From NCBI RefSeq assembly GCF_965363235.1, contig NC_134842.1, positions 37,241,958-37,305,957 on the forward strand: a DNA stretch of 64,000 nt, read 5' to 3'. This document shows positions 26,301-30,687 of this stretch, in pieces. The notes beneath the pieces are model-generated. The model was given only the letters and a program-made list of their open reading frames with translations, searched no databases and was not told the origin of the DNA. The DNA is from Mytilus galloprovincialis (Eukaryota; Mollusca; Bivalvia; Mytilida; Mytilidae). The stretch's first letter is position 1, and every line of letters begins with the position of its first letter. Made by a program: the position numbers and the translations under genes.

Positions 26301-28299
26301 AATATATTGATTTGTTAACAACAAATTATAGAGCAAGTTTGTAAAATAAACATGTTCACATTCAGTTCAGATCATTATAAGTTTGTTTAACTATCTACAT
26401 TATCATGATTATCTTTCATTCTTTGTTATACAGATAAAATGTACTTTTCTAGTTTTATATAGTAATTACATATTGCTTGTTTTCAATTAGAATTCTACAT
26501 ATAATAACAACTTAGTAAAGTAAAAGAGTCACTGCAAACACCACCTTCATCACTTGCCTGTTCAAATTTTATCATTTTTGATTTGAACTTAATCACAAAT
26601 CAAATGGATCACTATTGTGTAGATATAAGTCAAGATGGACTTTTATTCAAGTTTTTTATAGATGGATATGGTCTTTTCAAAATCAACCAATCGTTTGCTT
26701 CTAAAGGTAACAATAACAAGGGTATATCTTGAAAATTTGCACCTTATGCAATACTTCACGCTCAAAATATAAATTATCTTGAATATTCCTTGATGTAGTA
26801 GTCTGACCTATCAATGCCCTACATGACTTACATGCTGAGCATTGTTGATGACTTTAGACACTTCCTTAAAAGCTAATTTCTTTATTTCTTCTTCAGGCTG
26901 ATTCTCTTTGTCTTGGTACACAAGAATTGACCGCCTTATTCTACAAAAATAAATCATGAAAAAATATCATCATTAACCTAAAATTTAAAAATGTATATTT
27001 CATTTTCATAACAACAAATATCAAGATTGATTTTAGATGTTTATCTGTAAATGATATAAAAGTGATTAAAGTTTGAAGTATGAACTTTTGTTTGTTTATG
27101 TGTTACATATATATGTTTTCTTTCATTTTTTGTAAATAAATTAGGCAGTTGGTTTTCTTGTTTGAATTATTTTAAATTGTCATTTCATGCCCTTTTATAG
27201 AGCTGACTTTGCCGTATAGGCTTTGCTCATTGTTGAAGGCCGTATGGTGACATATAGTTGTTAATTTCTGTGTCATTTGGTCTCTTATGGAGATCTAGAG
27301 TTGATGGAGAGTTGTCTCATTGGCAATTAAACCACACCTTCTTTTTTTATAATTAGCATTCCTATTCCTTACATTTTGTGACTTTCATCACATGTAACTT
27401 GAATTGATAAAATACTTTACAATAATCCCCCAATTTTTTACATTATGACACATTTGGTATACTGTTATCAATGCATTTTAAATACACACTTGGAAGATTT
27501 TCTGGTGGGTGTCTTCAAAGATGGCTCTGCTGCTATCACATGACTAAGAACTGTCTTCTTTAAACTCCTGTTTATTACATCCTGATTTCTAACATCATGA
27601 AGAGGTGTCCTCAATGGAGTCCTCGTTATTTTCTGTATGTCCATAACAGTCTAAGAAAAAAAAAGGTAATATATCAATGACATACATTGAAAACTTTAAA
27701 CTAAATTAAATACATGTATTGAACAAAAGGTTTATTGGCTTTAGGCAATAAAAAAGCTAGTATTTGGTAAATTAAAACGCTGATGATTTCCTGTGAATTT
27801 TATAAACAAAACTAATCTTGGAAATGAGTCCGGAATAACTCGGTTTAGTATTTCGCAAAACTTCCAGTTTTAATTTTGTTTTCAAAATCGAAAGAAACGT
27901 TAGCAATGTCTGAGAAATTTATAGTTTTGAGTCATTAATTTTTTTTCATTTTCAAACTGTTGCGTTCCCTTCTTATTAAACTATAAGCTCTTGCTCTTGA
28001 ACGATTTTAGGATAATGGTAGGAAAATTCATGAAGTAAATGCAATGCAGCAGTTGAACAAGTTCGTTGAGGCTACGAGTATAAGTATACTCAGTTATGAG
28101 ATTTTGACAATCATTTTTTGAAGAAGGGCACCAACTTTTAAGTTATCTCAAAATGACCGAAATAAGGTGAAAAAATGTCCAGATCTTTGTAAATGAATAT
28201 GAGTACCTTTTCAAACTGGCAGACATTTTCTTTATTTTGTAATTCCATTATATTCAGAGATTCATAACATTTTGTCTTGTCTTTGAGTATACTCAAAAC
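2193..28299 (-). CDS. SPAG5: SPAG5/astrin-like mitotic spindle coiled-coil protein, whole gene (22 exons)
   Basis: Spliced minus-strand gene read as 22 exons, giving about 1,400 residues (human astrin is about 1,190). Astrin localises to spindle poles and attached kinetochores and stabilises microtubule attachment; that role is known for the family and inferred here. The N-terminal part (exons 1 to 5) is disordered and rich in Ser, Thr, Cys, SP and TP. Exons 6 to 16 and 18 to 21 are Glu/Lys/Leu heptad-rich coiled coil. Exon 17 carries a DRSFLSMVIKAAEG stretch resembling a DRTFL block I recall in human astrin. The last four exons align by eye with the astrin C-terminus, including an LDENWKKAEEEVYKFDQLV segment matching LEENLRRSDKELEKLDDIV. 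Exon phases agree throughout except exon 2 to 3, where a microexon or another splice form must be missing. Head-to-head with TMEM17. The name is by recognition; another spindle coiled-coil protein is a less likely alternative. Confidence 0.75.
2541..3197 (-). repeat. 56-base tandem array repeating an exon end plus its splice donor
   Basis: Eleven donor-containing units, with corresponding points at 2579, 2637, 2693, 2749, 2805, 2861, 2917, 2973, 3029, 3085 and 3141, so the spacing is 56 bases except one of 58. The unit at 3141 is the true exon 21 end. Each unit carries about 39 bases derived from coding sequence and 17 from the intron, including the donor read on the minus strand as CAGGGAG|gtaagtc. 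AGGTAAGT is intact in most copies; those at 2693, 2805 and 3029 have altered bases. The unit length is not a multiple of three, and there is no acceptor inside it. Confidence 0.9.
3142..3222 (-). CDS. SPAG5: SPAG5-like exon 21, source of the 56-base array
   Basis: A 27-codon phase 0 exon between gtttttag|ATAAAA and CAGGGAG|gtaagt. It contains LDENWKKAEEEVYKFDQLV and ends DTIRE, one of the clearest matches to human astrin. Its last 39 coding bases plus the donor are repeated ten more times in the following intron (see the 56-base array). Donor choice is by phase to exon 22 and by adjacency to the intact exon. Confidence 0.82.
3400..3700 (-). repeat. Dispersed 'gtcaaagagacaacaa' repeat, reverse copy
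   Basis: Reverse-complement copy of the repeat at about 19,898 to 20,180. It shares the run gcctgtcccaagtctggag, the 'gaagaccaatagg' equivalent of 'caggtcttca', and ends tttgtcacattccccatttc. A shorter copy lies at 61,738 to 61,856. The short open frames here come from the repeat and encode no recognised protein. Confidence 0.7.
3848..5872 (+). repeat. Dispersed 'aagagcctgtgtcgctca' repeat split by an insertion
   Basis: A long bivalve-type repeat running from ctagaggttctaaagagcc to gctcacttggtcctttgggc. It is interrupted between 4,224 and 5,469: the left half ends ...gtcaagataat and the right half resumes gataataaccaaaag. Closing the gap with one gataat removed restores the continuous sequence expected for the family. 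Confidence 0.75.
4230..5463. mobile_element. 1,234-base inverted-repeat DNA element with 6-base target duplication
   Basis: Perfect 15-base terminal inverted repeats CAGGGATCTCCATGG (4230-4244) and CCATGGAGATCCCTG (5449-5463), flanked by a direct duplication gataat (4224-4229, 5464-5469). Just inside the left end is a short tandem array of about 20 to 22 bases per unit (gcgccatcgttcaaatgtc type, five copies at 4,255 to 4,365). Subterminal gacgatgg and, inverted, ccatcgtt echo at the right end. No transposase frame is visible, so it is non-autonomous. CAGGG ends recall hAT elements, but those make 8-base duplications; a 6-base duplication fits other superfamilies such as Dada. Confidence 0.85.
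6230..7150. repeat. 31-base minisatellite and flanking inverted motifs
   Basis: Units of ttatgttagcaac followed by aaaaaagtccgtcaaata are spaced exactly 31 bases at 6771, 6802, 6833 and 6864, with looser units from about 6,633 to 6,945. The same motif pair (gtcaa and tatgttagcaac, or its inverse gttgctaacata) also occurs at 6,260 to 6,300, 6,425 to 6,475 and 7,091 to 7,147, so the array probably lies inside a larger element. No coding potential. Confidence 0.8.
7550..7624 (-). CDS. SPAG5: SPAG5-like exon 20
   Basis: A 25-codon phase 0 exon between tatttcag|ATTCAG and AAGAGG|gtaagt. It reads IQKLKEKVKQGEEYHETLAI and ends KASKR. It continues the alignment toward the astrin C-terminus. Confidence 0.75.
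7693..7973. mobile_element. TTAA-flanked inverted-repeat element (family A), copy 1
   Basis: A 281-base element beginning ttaaggtggtacc and ending ggtaccaccttaa, a perfect 13-base inverted repeat including TTAA at each end. A second copy, in the opposite orientation, is at 52,812 to 53,080. TTAA at both ends of both copies fits TTAA target duplication (piggyBac or Kolobok type). No coding capacity. Confidence 0.8.
8708..8900. mobile_element. Inverted-repeat element family B, decayed copy
   Basis: Related to the element at 16,658 to 16,865: it shares ttcgttggataccaat, cttcgtggattttgtgg, aaccacgaaaatta and atgcaagttttcctcaa. The right end is degraded. It lies 107 bases downstream of the donor of SPAG5-like exon 19. 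Confidence 0.7.
9007..9171 (-). CDS. SPAG5: SPAG5-like exon 19, C-terminal coiled coil
   Basis: A 55-codon phase 0 exon between ttttatag|TATTTG and CTGAAG|gtaaac. YLKSHLSNAKSQIEQLEAEK followed by AVLAGVTGEPTGNF resembles the human astrin segment with RSLRRAETETKVLQ and ALAGQLDSN. Confidence 0.82.
9735..9915 (-). CDS. SPAG5: SPAG5-like exon 18, coiled coil
   Basis: The acceptor is tttacag|TAAAGA, completing AA|T, and the donor is ATAAGT|gtaggt, phase 2 to 0. It reads KELCEQLDICQTSEQRTKEE, then HLTEAEANISTLTENITSL. Several GT donors cluster here; the one given keeps exon 19 in frame. Confidence 0.75.
10291..10594. mobile_element. Hairpin element family C, copy 1
   Basis: About 300 bases. The 3' half (about 10,443 to 10,592) is an almost perfect palindrome: the arm gaaatgactgtaatatttt through ataaaaaatgtggtgcacac is repeated in reverse around a loop of ttaaataacccgctacgtg. 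The 5' half carries the landmark aacgcgtcttctgattggc. Copies are at 15,654 to 15,958 (inverted) and 23,607 to 23,910. Confidence 0.8.
10708..11285 (-). CDS. SPAG5: SPAG5-like exon 17, linker with conserved DRSFL block
   Basis: A 578-base exon between attttag|TCAAGT and GAAAA|gtaagt, phase 0 to 2. It opens basic and Ser-rich (KPRLKPSAKKSARKPQ), then DRSFLSMVIKAAEG, a Ser-rich acidic stretch, and ends with helix around the residues MSQSQLEDTNLRLAEQI. By memory this matches the order of human astrin (a DRTFLGSIL block, an acidic linker, then a MSIMTTELQSL helix), a main argument for the name. Confidence 0.85.
11815..11986 (-). CDS. SPAG5: SPAG5-like exon 16, coiled coil
   Basis: The acceptor is cattgtag|ACAGGG and the donor ATAAAT|gtatga, phase 2 to 0. 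It reads QQGIDLAESELRRKSSELET and continues as a charged helix to LLQGLRSRAGLDRSHIN. The donor was chosen because exon 17 opens in phase 0 with SSPLTSCMK. Confidence 0.78.
12187..12320. repeat. 34-base tandem repeat ending in a 16-base palindrome
   Basis: Four units starting at 12191, 12225, 12259 and 12293, read tgccgaatgtatccttttgg followed by cacacccgcgcgca. The last unit changes to GTATCCTTAAGGATAC, a perfect palindrome at 12301 to 12316. GC and CpG content is far above the neighbourhood. It lies in SPAG5-like intron 15; the open frame across it is a repeat product. Confidence 0.85.
12321..14933. other. Intronic stretch without recognised gene
   Basis: Part of SPAG5-like intron 15. It contains a CpG-containing segment (12,430 to 12,960), then A/T-rich sequence with homopurine and poly(A)/poly(T) runs at 13,210 to 13,350. 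No exon, RNA gene or clear element boundary was found. Confidence 0.4.
14934..15071 (+). CDS. Small open frame, 45 residues, unknown; possibly a gene or element fragment
   Basis: Begins at an ATG in good context (aacaaATGGCGGCC) inside a CpG-richer patch of SPAG5-like intron 15, on the opposite strand. It reads MAAKIYVNDSLDLQVLLP, then a basic run RKRKRKR, and ends HTCA before TAA. I do not recognise it. It could be a first exon, a nested small gene or a scrap of a mobile element; no convincing donor or partner exon was seen. Its overlap with a minus-strand frame is not informative. Confidence 0.25.
   Translation: MAAKIYVNDSLDLQVLLPRKRKRKRVLKENNSVAHRNRILKHTCA
15654..15958. mobile_element. 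Hairpin element family C, copy 2 (inverted relative to copy 1)
   Basis: Near-identical to 10,291 to 10,594 in reverse orientation, starting tttaaggaatgactgtaa and ending ccaaaattaaattata, with the same loop gcgcgtagcgggttattta. The pair brackets 5 kb containing SPAG5-like exons 16 and 17. Confidence 0.8.
16398..16590 (+). repeat. Dispersed 'cgccagacgcacgtttcgtc' repeat
   Basis: Contains tcatagataccaggactaaa, acgccagacgcacgtttcgt and the tail gccaaatccagctaaggtta. A second, shorter copy is at 50,328 to 50,425 and a diverged one at about 47,030 to 47,190. It is a family I associate with mussel genomes. No coding potential. Confidence 0.65.
16658..16865. mobile_element. Inverted-repeat element family B, best copy
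   Basis: A 208-base element with ends ctgtggattcatt and aatgaatccacag, flanked by TA on both sides. Interior arms pair (ttcgtggatttcgtgggtacc with ggtacccacgaaaat), so much of the element can fold. Copies are at 8,708, 18,474 and 20,388. TA duplication points to a Tc1/mariner-type source. Non-coding. Confidence 0.8.
17021..17061 (-). CDS. SPAG5: SPAG5-like exon 15 (41 bases)
   Basis: A very small exon between tttctttag|GATAGT and TTTGCA|gtaagt, phase 0 to 2, reading DSLAVFRGNQDYL. The split Gln codon CA|A is completed by exon 16. Splice consensus is good on both sides. It precedes a 5.0-kb intron full of repeats. Confidence 0.7.
17587..17782 (-). CDS. SPAG5: SPAG5-like exon 14, coiled coil
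   Basis: The acceptor is atttgacag|ATTAGA, completing AG|A for Arg, and the donor is CTTAGA|gtaagt, phase 2 to 0. The 65 codons have leucine-rich heptads (LELLSVNLQRTVDSLNEDID, RLVKLDEDLSLANQELS). It contains no early Met. Confidence 0.8.
17822..17925 (+). repeat. Dispersed 'gagagttgtctcattggcaa' repeat
   Basis: Landmarks ttgaaggccatacag, tgtgtcatttggttccttg and gagagttgtctcattggcaa followed by tcatacctcatcttc. Copies are at 27,115 to 27,345 and 59,085 to 59,280. It lies in the intron downstream... upstream of SPAG5-like exon 14 on the minus strand. Non-coding. Confidence 0.7.
18474..18679. mobile_element. Inverted-repeat element family B, copy 3
   Basis: Shares ctagattcattattatttg, ttggataccaattttt, aatgcaagttttactgaatt and ends aataaatgaatcacag. 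It is decayed relative to 16,658. It lies 38 bases beyond the donor of SPAG5-like exon 13. Confidence 0.75.
18717..18779 (-). CDS. SPAG5: SPAG5-like exon 13 (63 bases), coiled coil
   Basis: A small exon between ttttgtag|GTCAAA and AGAG|gtaaaa, entered in phase 2 and left in phase 2. It reads SNDNQRKLASELVMIQEEKE. It is too short to stand alone but fits both neighbours in phase. Confidence 0.72.
19442..19589 (-). CDS. SPAG5: SPAG5-like exon 12, coiled coil
   Basis: The acceptor is attatag|CATTAG, completing a split codon G|CA, and the donor is AAATG|gtttgt. It encodes ALEEANQVKCSLVQQVDDLQ and onward to EATENEYQDFKK. The last two bases, TG, plus the first base of exon 13 restore Trp, confirming both junctions. 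Confidence 0.8.
19898..20180 (+). repeat. Dispersed 'gtcaaagagacaacaa' repeat, fullest copy
   Basis: Starts gataaaattgagaatgga, with aatgtgtcaaagagacaaca, accaacaggtcttcaatgta and gaggctcctgacttgggaca. Reverse copies are at 3,400 to 3,700 and 61,738 to 61,856. The abundance and fixed 5' core suggest a SINE or SINE-like source, but I did not find convincing promoter boxes. Confidence 0.65.
20269..20362 (-). CDS. SPAG5: SPAG5-like exon 11, coiled coil
   Basis: The acceptor is ttttcag|ATTGAA and the donor GATCAG|gtatgt, phase 0 to 1. It reads IETLYESTSADLLSASNQVQ and then ILSRELMTTRS. A 203-base TA-flanked inverted-repeat element starts only 25 bases upstream of its acceptor. Confidence 0.75.
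20388..20590. mobile_element. Inverted-repeat element family B, copy 4
   Basis: Starts ctgtgaattcattatcattc, shares gttggataac, and ends gaaaataaatgaatct. It sits directly upstream of the acceptor of SPAG5-like exon 11, so the polypyrimidine tract and branch point of that intron lie at its edge. Confidence 0.7.
20951..21085 (-). CDS. SPAG5: SPAG5-like exon 10, coiled coil
   Basis: A 45-codon phase 0 exon between tttacag|AGACTT and ATGCAG|gtaaaa. It is strongly helical and charged (RLEVMQKQCENEKESERFD, then NYNSLKSTLETSRSSMMQ). Confidence 0.78.
21870..21962 (-). CDS. SPAG5: SPAG5-like exon 9, coiled coil
   Basis: A 31-codon phase 0 exon between tttcag|AGTGAG and GTACAG|gtgtgt. It reads SEIQNVVSDNYRKVRSAADR followed by a short basic helix. 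It has no long ATG-initiated frame of its own and is supported by splice sites and phase. Confidence 0.75.
22414..22557 (-). CDS. SPAG5: SPAG5-like exon 8, coiled coil
   Basis: A 48-codon phase 0 exon bounded by accatcatag|ATTGCC and CTACAG|gtattc. It reads IATLKEELDKKKNDHQMR and continues with LILELQTELVEYKELTDSLK, an unbroken heptad-like helix. Confidence 0.8.
23276..23485 (-). CDS. SPAG5: SPAG5-like exon 7, coiled coil
   Basis: A 70-codon phase 0 exon bounded by cttccag|AAAGAT and TTTGAG|gtatta. Heptad pattern in KDYEEKIEKLSKSLQESEQ and QFVSEIESLKIKCSEMEIQL. Confidence 0.8.
23607..23910. mobile_element. Hairpin element family C, copy 3 (decayed)
   Basis: Same orientation as copy 1. The outer arms are preserved (ataagaaatgactcaaatat, and aatattacagtcattcc) but the loop is eroded to an A-run and aaaccctacacg. 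Older than the other two copies. Confidence 0.75.
24164..24389 (-). CDS. SPAG5: SPAG5-like exon 6, start of the coiled coil
   Basis: The acceptor is tttatag|GATTAC, completing a split Arg codon (AG|G), and the donor is TTGAAG|gtatgc. The 75 codons are rich in Lys and Glu with heptad-spaced hydrophobics (YALEAERYKLDIGKVEKERD, then SRITELKAVIKEKQKII). This marks the change from disordered to coiled-coil sequence. Confidence 0.8.
24736..24980 (-). CDS. SPAG5: SPAG5-like exon 5
   Basis: The acceptor is ttgttttcag|GCAGTG and the donor CATAG|gtaaca, phase 0 to 2. It continues the module of exon 4: SVLCSPLHPLH, CGISATSTQSDVMTNT, and a final ETSMTPVKLLNKKG. It is the last disordered exon before the coiled coil. 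Confidence 0.8.
25338..26255 (-). CDS. SPAG5: SPAG5-like exon 4, large low-complexity exon
   Basis: A 918-base (306-codon) phase 0 to 0 exon with acceptor cttacag|TTAATT and donor TTACAG|gtattt. The first two thirds are acidic and Ser/Thr-rich. The last third is a degenerate repeat of CSP and CSV motifs followed by Met-Thr and Thr-Pro-Val-Lys (for example CHTCSVEQETMTEPVTPVKL, and TACSPI twice). SP and TP pairs are potential CDK or proline-directed kinase sites. A TPFSTCSVGTWFTP stretch that I recall in human astrin looks like the same module. Confidence 0.85.
26832..26940 (-). CDS. SPAG5: SPAG5-like exon 3
   Basis: The acceptor is tttttgtag|AATAAGG and the donor CAT|gtaagt. The open frame reads IRRSILVYQDKENQPEEE and then a helical KKLAFKEV segment, entered in phase 2 and left in phase 0, joining exon 4 in frame. 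DKENQP is a second KEN box with the downstream Pro often seen in such degrons. Confidence 0.75.
27115..27345 (+). repeat. Dispersed 'gagagttgtctcattggcaa' repeat, long copy
   Basis: Runs from tttcattttttgtaaataaa through gttgaaggccgtatggtgac to ggagagttgtctcattggc and accacaccttctttttt. It fills much of SPAG5-like intron 2, the intron whose flanking exon phases do not agree. Confidence 0.7.
27488..27650 (-). CDS. SPAG5: SPAG5-like exon 2
   Basis: The acceptor is tttcttag|ACTGTT, in phase 0 with exon 1. It encodes a basic segment containing ITRTPLRTPLHD and SLKKTVL, which recalls the N-terminal MRTPLREL stretch of human astrin. The end is uncertain: the possible donors are AAGT|gtgtat and AAGTGT|gtattt, and neither leaves the two bases exon 3 needs. 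The boundary given is the first option. Confidence 0.65.
28207..28299 (-). CDS. SPAG5: SPAG5-like exon 1 (first visible coding exon)
   Basis: Acceptor-like ttccag lies before the exon and the donor is AAAG|gtactc. The frame is open for all 31 codons. The only ATG gives MELQNKENVCQFEK, a plausible start 14 codons before the donor. It contains a KEN box (Lys-Glu-Asn), the APC/C-Cdh1 degron motif, which suits a mitotic protein. Because an acceptor precedes it, a 5' untranslated exon probably lies further upstream. Alternatively translation starts at the Met near the beginning of exon 2. Confidence 0.6.
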
Positions 28300-30569
28300 C
28301 TGGAAAAAAAACATCATCATGAATAAAAGTATTGGAATTTTGATAGCTGAATATTTTATAATGCATCAAAAAAGCATCATGCATACACATGACATGAAAT
28401 TTGAACTGATTTTCCAATAATGATAAAGTTTGATATCTTACATAGAGATAGTACTACATCAAGCATGTTACAATACTTCTCCACTTGAGACATTAAAAAT
28501 GCAGGGTTTGCAAAATAAAATAAAAGTTTAATTAGTACACTGAAGGGAAAATGCCTGATAAGACTGACCTATGGTTACAGGTGGAATCAGGATATGAACA
28601 GACCAGCAGATAATCTCTTTTGGGATTCTGTGTTGGATTCATTTAACTGAATAGTTCCAAATCAGAAAATCACTAACCACGGCACCAAATCCCAAAAAGT
28701 ATTAATCTACATATATCAGTATATGTAGTACAATGTACATGAAGAAAGAAATTATTCACGGTTTAAATATACCTTATAGCATCAAGCAAAATACATCTAA
28801 TGGCTAGCTATTTGTCTATCATTTCCAGACCTCATTAATGTTTAAAGGGGCTGCAAAAATTTGAGGTCATTGGGGAAAATATATAACACGAGCAATGAAA
28901 AATGATTGTTGTCAATTGTTTAAGTGTCTATCTGTTTTAAAATGATGTGATTGTTCTGGTTGATTTTCAAAATTCCCACATGCATGTAAGGGTAAATCAA
29001 TAGATTGCAAGTTTATAATAGGGACTTACTTCTGGAACTATCCTCATCATGCTCATTTATGGGTATTACTTTTCAGTGATAAAATGCATACATACATGTA
29101 TTTATGTAAACTTTTAATTTGATTTACAGATATTTTGTGTTGTGGCGCAAACATACATTGTACATGTATGGGTAAATAAAGGGCAACATTTTACCTAAAG
29201 AGACCATGCAGACCTGCCAACTATATCAATTTTCAAAACTTGTACATATGCCTCAACCGGAATCCTGTTATCTAGATTGTAAAACAATTAAAAAAATGGC
29301 AACATATTCATGACAAGTTTTACGTCCTAATCAACAGTTACAACAGGTGTCACTGAGGGAATATGCAACCAGGAAAATCAACAAGGTATGCGTCTCCAGC
29401 TATGCATGCATCAACCGCCATGCAAATTAACTCAGTAAAGATGTCAAATTTCGAATAGGACACAATGGATAAAATTACAGATCAGACTACCATTCACCTT
29501 ATCGCTAATCCCGGCTGACCCAGCTGCTTGAACTTTTGACGCATACAAAAATCACTTTTCCATTGTGGCGTCAGATATTTTGTATTGTTACGTCAAAATT
29601 TTACGGGAACCTGTGTGATATCCAGTAATGGCGGACAAATAGCGATAAGGTGTATTCCTATAAATTTGTCTGCCATTACGATAACCGGACATTATACAGG
29701 TTCACGTAAAATTTGACATCATAATACAAAATATCTTACGCCACAATGGAAAAGTGATTGTTGTACACATGTTGTATGACGTCAATACACCTTATCACTA
29801 ATCCCGGCTGACCCGGCCGCTTGAACTTTTGACGCATATAACAATCACTTTTCCATTGTGGTGTCAGATATTTTGTATTGTGATGTCAAAATTTTACGGG
29901 TACCTGTGTGATATCCAGTAATGGCGGACAAATAGCGATAAGGTGTATAGATCGAGTGGGACAGATATTTCTTAGGTCAGCAAGGAGTGATAAGATGTGT
30001 TACTGGGATATCTAAAGAAATAAGATACCAAGAAGGCAAGTGAGTTGAGACCACAAGATGTAAGATTATTGGTATATTGGTATGAGTACACACTTGTTTA
30101 ACATAGTTATATGAAAATCAAAAATAGTTTTAAATGATTTGAAAATAATATAAAAGGGGGTGCATGACAGGCTTTTCCCATCAATCTTTCGTAACATATA
30201 GGCTTATGTCACTTATAATTCATTATCACCATTAATCAATTTTACCAGATTATTTTGTGATTAGGTTTTTTTTTACCACAGACTATGAAATTATCGACCT
30301 GTTTCATGTGTTTACGTTTTCGTGTGAAGGTTTCCGCTTGTTTGAAATTTGGTGCGAAATTTTGATTGGTCATCAGAAAAATCTCACAGTTTTGTAAAAA
30401 TTAAACTTTACTTCCAAAGTTTTGAATTTTATTTCTGAAATCATATTTCATTATGAAAATATCAAATACTGTAAACTAAAAAAGCAACTGTTTCTGAATA
30501 AAATTACGAAAATATTGAAATGCAAACCGGATGTTTACATCATGTGACATACCCCGCTAAAAGGTAAAC
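28300..30569. promoter_or_regulatory. Spacer between the divergent SPAG5-like and TMEM17 genes; presumed promoter region
   Basis: About 2.3 kb between the first visible coding exons of two head-to-head genes, so it should contain both promoters and 5' untranslated exons. I could not place a TATA box or initiator with confidence. The 450 bases at 29,495 to 29,945 are an inverted-repeat cluster. The last 300 bases before the TMEM17 ATG are otherwise unique-looking. Confidence 0.45.
29495..29945. mobile_element. Cluster of three inverted-repeat elements (158-base unit)
   Basis: Unit 1 (29495-29652) and unit 3 (29788-29945) are both exactly 158 bases and share ends CACCTTATCGCTA / TAGCGATAAGGTG (unit 3 has one change). 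The middle segment (about 29,655 to 29,785) is the same sequence inverted and more diverged. Shared interior landmarks are tcacttttccattgtgg, gtcaaaattttacggg and gtaatggcggacaaata. Non-coding, about 625 bases upstream of the TMEM17 start. Confidence 0.8.
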
Positions 30570-30687
30570 ATGGATTCTCCACTTTTGGGGAGATCTCTAA
30601 GAAAAACGGTCACATCATTCACTGACGTGTTGTTTCCCATATCAAAAGATGCACAGGATCCACAACAATACCAACTGAAAAAGACAG
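30570..30687 (+). CDS. TMEM17: TMEM17 exon 1 (start codon)
   Basis: ATG in acceptable context (gtaaacATGG), 39 codons plus one base, donor ACAG|gttaat. It starts MDSPLLGRSLRKTVTSFTD and ends LKKT with a split Gly codon. The phase-1 end joins exon 2 exactly, giving KKT-G-NEYVTNLPLQM, which parallels human NEMVSSLALQM. The donor is weak, but phase and sequence support it despite the 8.5-kb intron. Confidence 0.82.
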
